NCBI GenBank assembly: GCA_023415595.1
Contig: JAEZJW010000052.1
Coordinates: 1-15,951 of the forward strand
Length of the DNA: 15,951 nucleotides
DNA from: Bacillota bacterium
GTDB taxonomy: Bacteria > Bacillota > Clostridia > Lachnospirales > Lachnospiraceae
Direction of reading: 5' to 3'
Shown here piece after piece: positions 13,436 through 15,951 of this stretch (positions are counted from its first letter, which is position 1; each line of letters starts with the position of its first letter). The position numbers and the translations under genes were made by a program. A model generated the notes under the pieces. That model saw only the letters and a program-made list of their open reading frames with translations, was not told the origin of the DNA and did not search any database.

Positions 13436-13957
13436 ATGAACTTTCAGCAAAGTCAATCCTTTATCAATCTTCAAGCTGCCTATGAGGACAGCTTAAGAGC
13501 TAACGCAAAATATGGCCTGTTTTCAAAAAAAGCAATGCAGGATATCTTATTAGAAATTGGTTTTATATTTGATACCGCCTCCAGAAATGAACAATTTATA
13601 GCGGAACAGCTGCGAAATCTATTATCCTCCGGAACGCCCAGCACCTTGGAGAACCTGACAGAAGCAAGCAGCGATGAGCTGAGAGAAAGCGAACTCTATC
13701 GAAGTTATGTCAGAACTGCACAGGAAGAAGGTTTTAATGAATTAGCATCCCTATTTAGCGGCATTGCAAATATTAATTTAAATCATAACAATATATTCCA
13801 ACAAAAAGCTACTGAATTACAAAATAATGAATTGTTCTGCAGACCTGCAGTAACTCTATGGGTCTGTCAGGGTTGTGGTAATATATTAAGCGGCGAGTGT
13901 GCTCCTGAGATATGTCCTATCTGCGGATACCCTCAGGGTTACTATAGACAGTTATAG
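13436..13957 (+). CDS. Rubrerythrin-like protein with degenerate di-iron site and intact rubredoxin-like domain
   Basis: This 173-residue protein follows the rubrerythrin layout: a ferritin-like four-helix part (1-130) and a C-terminal rubredoxin-like zinc/iron knuckle (CQGCG at 144-148, CPICG at 160-164). The second half keeps the family's TAQEEGFNELASLFSGIA pattern. The positions that normally bind iron look changed: the ExxH of helix 2 reads NEQF (51-54), and the E-x-x-E-x-x-H region of helix 4 reads N112, N114, N116, H117. Classical rubrerythrins reduce peroxide in anaerobes. With these changes the di-iron chemistry may be lost. ATG 13436 is chosen because homology starts there, although only a weak AGGG precedes it. 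The frame upstream (from 13310) looks non-coding and overlaps the divergent gene. It is convergent with the chemoreceptor gene. Confidence 0.82.
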   Translation: MNFQQSQSFINLQAAYEDSLRANAKYGLFSKKAMQDILLEIGFIFDTASRNEQFIAEQLRNLLSSGTPSTLENLTEASSDELRESELYRSYVRTAQEEGFNELASLFSGIANINLNHNNIFQQKATELQNNELFCRPAVTLWVCQGCGNILSGECAPEICPICGYPQGYYRQL

Positions 13958-13975
13958 TTTACCATACTATAACTG
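13949..13975 (+). repeat. Perfect 10-bp inverted repeat at the 3' end of the rubrerythrin-like gene
   Basis: CAGTTATAGT (13949-13958) and ACTATAACTG (13966-13975) flank a 7-nt loop and include the TAG stop codon. There is no T-run directly after it, so it is not a standard terminator. It may protect the mRNA end or be a protein-binding site. Confidence 0.6.
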
Positions 13976-13995
13976 ACAAATATATAATAAAAATA

Positions 13996-14038
13996 AAAAC
14001 TACCAAGCATGGAATGATATCCCAACCTTGATAGTTTT
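13996..14038. terminator. Bidirectional terminator between the rubrerythrin-like and chemoreceptor genes
   Basis: AAAACTACCAAG (13996-14007) pairs with CTTGATAGTTTT (14027-14038) with one C-A position. T-rich sequence follows on both strands. It is placed between two convergent stop codons. Confidence 0.75.
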
Positions 14039-14074
14039 ATTTTACTTCTTTAAATAGTATCCATCATTTTTATA

Positions 14075-15817
14075 TTAATACTTTCCAAACTCATTATCAT
14101 TCAATACTATTCTTCTGGAATTGGCATCCGTTGTATCAGAATGACTCTCCTTTATAGTAGTTACCCTGGTTTTCTTGTTCTCAGACATATTCTCAAGCAG
14201 CCTGAGAACTTCGGGATTTAAGTTTTCTAGTCCCCGATAGGAGTTAGCCCCGTGATATGATTTTCTTAACTTAAATTTTGTTACCTTATCTTTCAACATC
14301 TCAGCCTGACTAGAGAGCTCCTCGCTGGCTGCAGCACTTTCTTCTGAAGTGGCCGAATTAGTCTGAACAACTTCGGATACCTGGATTATTCCCTGATTAA
14401 TCTGTCCGATTCCCATTGCCTGTTCATTCGAAGCCGTTGCTATATCATTTACTAGCCTGGCAACCTTATCGATACCATTCACAATCTCATTCAGCTTATC
14501 AGCAGTATCTTTGGCAATTCTGGTACCGTCTTCCGCTTTCTTAATGGATCCTTCAATCATTGCAGTTGTTTCTTTCGCAGCGTTAGCAGAACGTGCAGCA
14601 AGATTTCTCACTTCCTCAGCTACTACTGCAAAGCCCTTTCCGTGCTGACCTGCTCTGGCTGCCTCAACAGCAGCATTTAAGGCGAGAATATTCGTCTGGA
14701 ATGCGATGTCGTCGATTACCTTAATAATTTTGGAGATACTCGAAGAAGATTCATTGATGTCTTCCATTGCCTTAAGCATATCCTTCATCTGGATATTTCC
14801 CTGTGCTGCGTTGTCCTTTGCTGTACCGGCCAGTTCATTTGCCTGATTTGCATTTTCAGCATTCACTTTTGTCTGGGAGGATATTTCTTCAAGAGAGGCT
14901 GTCAATTCCTCAATAGAACTTGCCTGCTCCGTTGCTCCCTGTGACAGTGCCATGCTGGAATCGGATACTTGCCTGGAGCCGGTATTTACCTGTTCAGCAG
15001 CCAGGTTAATACTTCCCATAACATCATTCAGGTTATCCAGCATTCTCCTGAATGCATCTGCCATCTCTCCGACTTCGTCCTTCGAATTAATATCAACAAC
15101 TAAATCCAGATTACCACCAGCAACCTGCTCTGCAATGTTCTTAATCAGGTTAATCGGTCTGGTAATCATTCTGGTAATAGCAAATGCTATGATGAGGGAA
15201 AGAGCTACTGCTGCTAAGGTACCAATAATAATCACATATCTTGTGAGGCTTTGAACAGAAGCAGTTTCCAGAGCACGCTTAGCCATTAAAGTGGTTTCCA
15301 TTGCTTCACTCTGGCCGATTAAATTACGAAATTCGTCAAACAGACTTTTTCCTTTTGCTTGCTGTTCTTCCATGACCACCTGATTCATGGTTGCTTTGCC
15401 ATCATTCACACTCTTTCTCAAAGAGATGCTTTCTTCAGCAATCGTCAGCCATTTATTATGTACGTCATTTATCTTGTCCAGCAATATCTGCTGGTCCGGA
15501 TTATCTGAGGTCTTTTCCTTTACATTCTTGAATACTGTATCAAAATCGGCTTTGCCTGTATTAAAAGGATCCAGAGATTCTTCCTTGCCGGTAAGTGAAA
15601 AGCCACGCTGTCCTGTCTCCATATTAACCATCGCAAGTGTAATCATTTTAAGATCCTGTATTACATTATAGGTATGTTTGTCCCATTCACTGGCCTTATT
15701 CAGCTTTTGGATATTTACAAAGGAGATAGAGGATAGAACCACTAAAATGACTAACACTGCAACAAAGGCGGCGGTTAACTTCTTTCCTAATTTTAAATTA
15801 CGAAACATTGTCATCAT
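14075..15817 (-). CDS. Methyl-accepting chemotaxis protein with CHASE3 sensor domain
   Basis: This transmembrane chemoreceptor of 580 residues signals to CheA/CheW and so to the flagellar motor. A first membrane helix (about 15-35) is followed by an extracellular sensor containing METGQRGFSLTGKEE (66-80), the hallmark of CHASE3 domains. A second helix is at about 193-213, then HAMP (about 212-266, with RPINLIKNIAEQVAGGNLDL). The long cytoplasmic coiled coil has the highly conserved hairpin tip IAFQTNILALNAAVEAARAG followed by HGKGFAVVAEEVRNLA. Paired Glu/Gln in the methylation helices, such as EQASSIEELTASLEEIS, fit CheR/CheB sites. The tail after about residue 520 is charged and unstructured and lacks a clear CheR-docking pentapeptide. 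GAGAGG nine bases before ATG 15817 supports the start. In-frame ATGs at codons 2 and 4 are alternatives. The ligand is unknown. Confidence 0.95.
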   Translation of the reverse strand: MMTMFRNLKLGKKLTAAFVAVLVILVVLSSISFVNIQKLNKASEWDKHTYNVIQDLKMITLAMVNMETGQRGFSLTGKEESLDPFNTGKADFDTVFKNVKEKTSDNPDQQILLDKINDVHNKWLTIAEESISLRKSVNDGKATMNQVVMEEQQAKGKSLFDEFRNLIGQSEAMETTLMAKRALETASVQSLTRYVIIIGTLAAVALSLIIAFAITRMITRPINLIKNIAEQVAGGNLDLVVDINSKDEVGEMADAFRRMLDNLNDVMGSINLAAEQVNTGSRQVSDSSMALSQGATEQASSIEELTASLEEISSQTKVNAENANQANELAGTAKDNAAQGNIQMKDMLKAMEDINESSSSISKIIKVIDDIAFQTNILALNAAVEAARAGQHGKGFAVVAEEVRNLAARSANAAKETTAMIEGSIKKAEDGTRIAKDTADKLNEIVNGIDKVARLVNDIATASNEQAMGIGQINQGIIQVSEVVQTNSATSEESAAASEELSSQAEMLKDKVTKFKLRKSYHGANSYRGLENLNPEVLRLLENMSENKKTRVTTIKESHSDTTDANSRRIVLNDNEFGKY

Positions 15818-15885
15818 ACGTTTATACCTCTCTGTATATTTTTAGTGAAGTTGTACAAAAAAGCCTTTATTTATCTGCCTTTCAC

Positions 15886-15914
15886 ATTCTCCACTTGGTT
15901 TTAGTTTGATTCAA
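15886..15914 (-). promoter_or_regulatory. Weak sigma-A-like promoter for the chemoreceptor
   Basis: TTGAAT (15914-15909), 17 nt, and GAGAAT (15891-15886) on the minus strand, four of six matches each. No sigma-D type TAAA-N15-CCGATAT motif is visible in the 134 bases available. Confidence 0.3.
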
Positions 15915-15951
15915 GTATCACCATATAGATAGGAAATCTGTATCTTGAAGT

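Noticed and set aside
15818..15951. Sigma-D (flagellar) promoter for the chemoreceptor
   Set aside because: No CCGATAT-like -10 is present. TAAA stretches occur without the partner element.

Overview
The window looks like chromosome from a low-to-mid GC clostridial Firmicute. The evidence is strong AGGAGG-type ribosome binding sites, many TATAAT promoters, U-rich intrinsic terminators, and protein types common in Lachnospiraceae: a CHASE3 chemoreceptor, a rubrerythrin-like protein, a DUF4256 protein and a CofE-like protein without a visible F420 pathway. The family-level placement (Lachnospiraceae or a close relative) is inference. There are 13 credible protein genes, two of them small or unrecognised. 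I see no rRNA, tRNA, IS element, phage gene or CRISPR array. The leuA-like gene runs off the left edge.

Layout from left to right: (1) positions 1-1184, minus strand, a 2-isopropylmalate/citramalate-type synthase. (2) 1549-1986, plus strand, a lone type IV prepilin-like protein whose 3' end overlaps that of a convergent MATE exporter (1963-3288). The MATE gene has a near-consensus promoter and a long leader ending in a strong terminator hairpin placed before the start codon. (3) 3627-4817, plus strand, a stand-alone CofE/COG1478-type ligase, convergent through a shared terminator with a FUSC/aromatic-acid-exporter-like membrane protein (4942-5991). (4) 6132-8615, minus strand, an 827-residue protein of unknown role with a Gly/Ala-rich segment and a ribosomal L7/L12-like C-terminal domain.

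(5) The most notable part is 8853-11229, minus strand: a two-gene operon for a family 2A encapsulin (SrpI-type HK97-fold shell) and its cysteine desulfurase cargo. The genes overlap by 14 bp and are bounded on both sides by intrinsic terminators. By analogy with characterised family 2A systems, the shell should enclose the SufS-like desulfurase through its roughly 70-residue N-terminal extension and act in sulfur handling or storage. The serine acetyltransferase and rhodanese genes often linked to such systems are not in the window.

(6) 11410-12782, minus strand, a DUF4256 gene followed by a short-chain dehydrogenase, apparently one operon. (7) 12968-13327 (minus) is a small internally duplicated protein. 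It is divergent from a rubrerythrin-like protein (13436-13957, plus) that keeps its rubredoxin cysteines but appears to have lost most di-iron ligands. (8) 14075-15817, minus strand, a CHASE3-HAMP methyl-accepting chemotaxis protein, convergent with the rubrerythrin-like gene across a bidirectional terminator.
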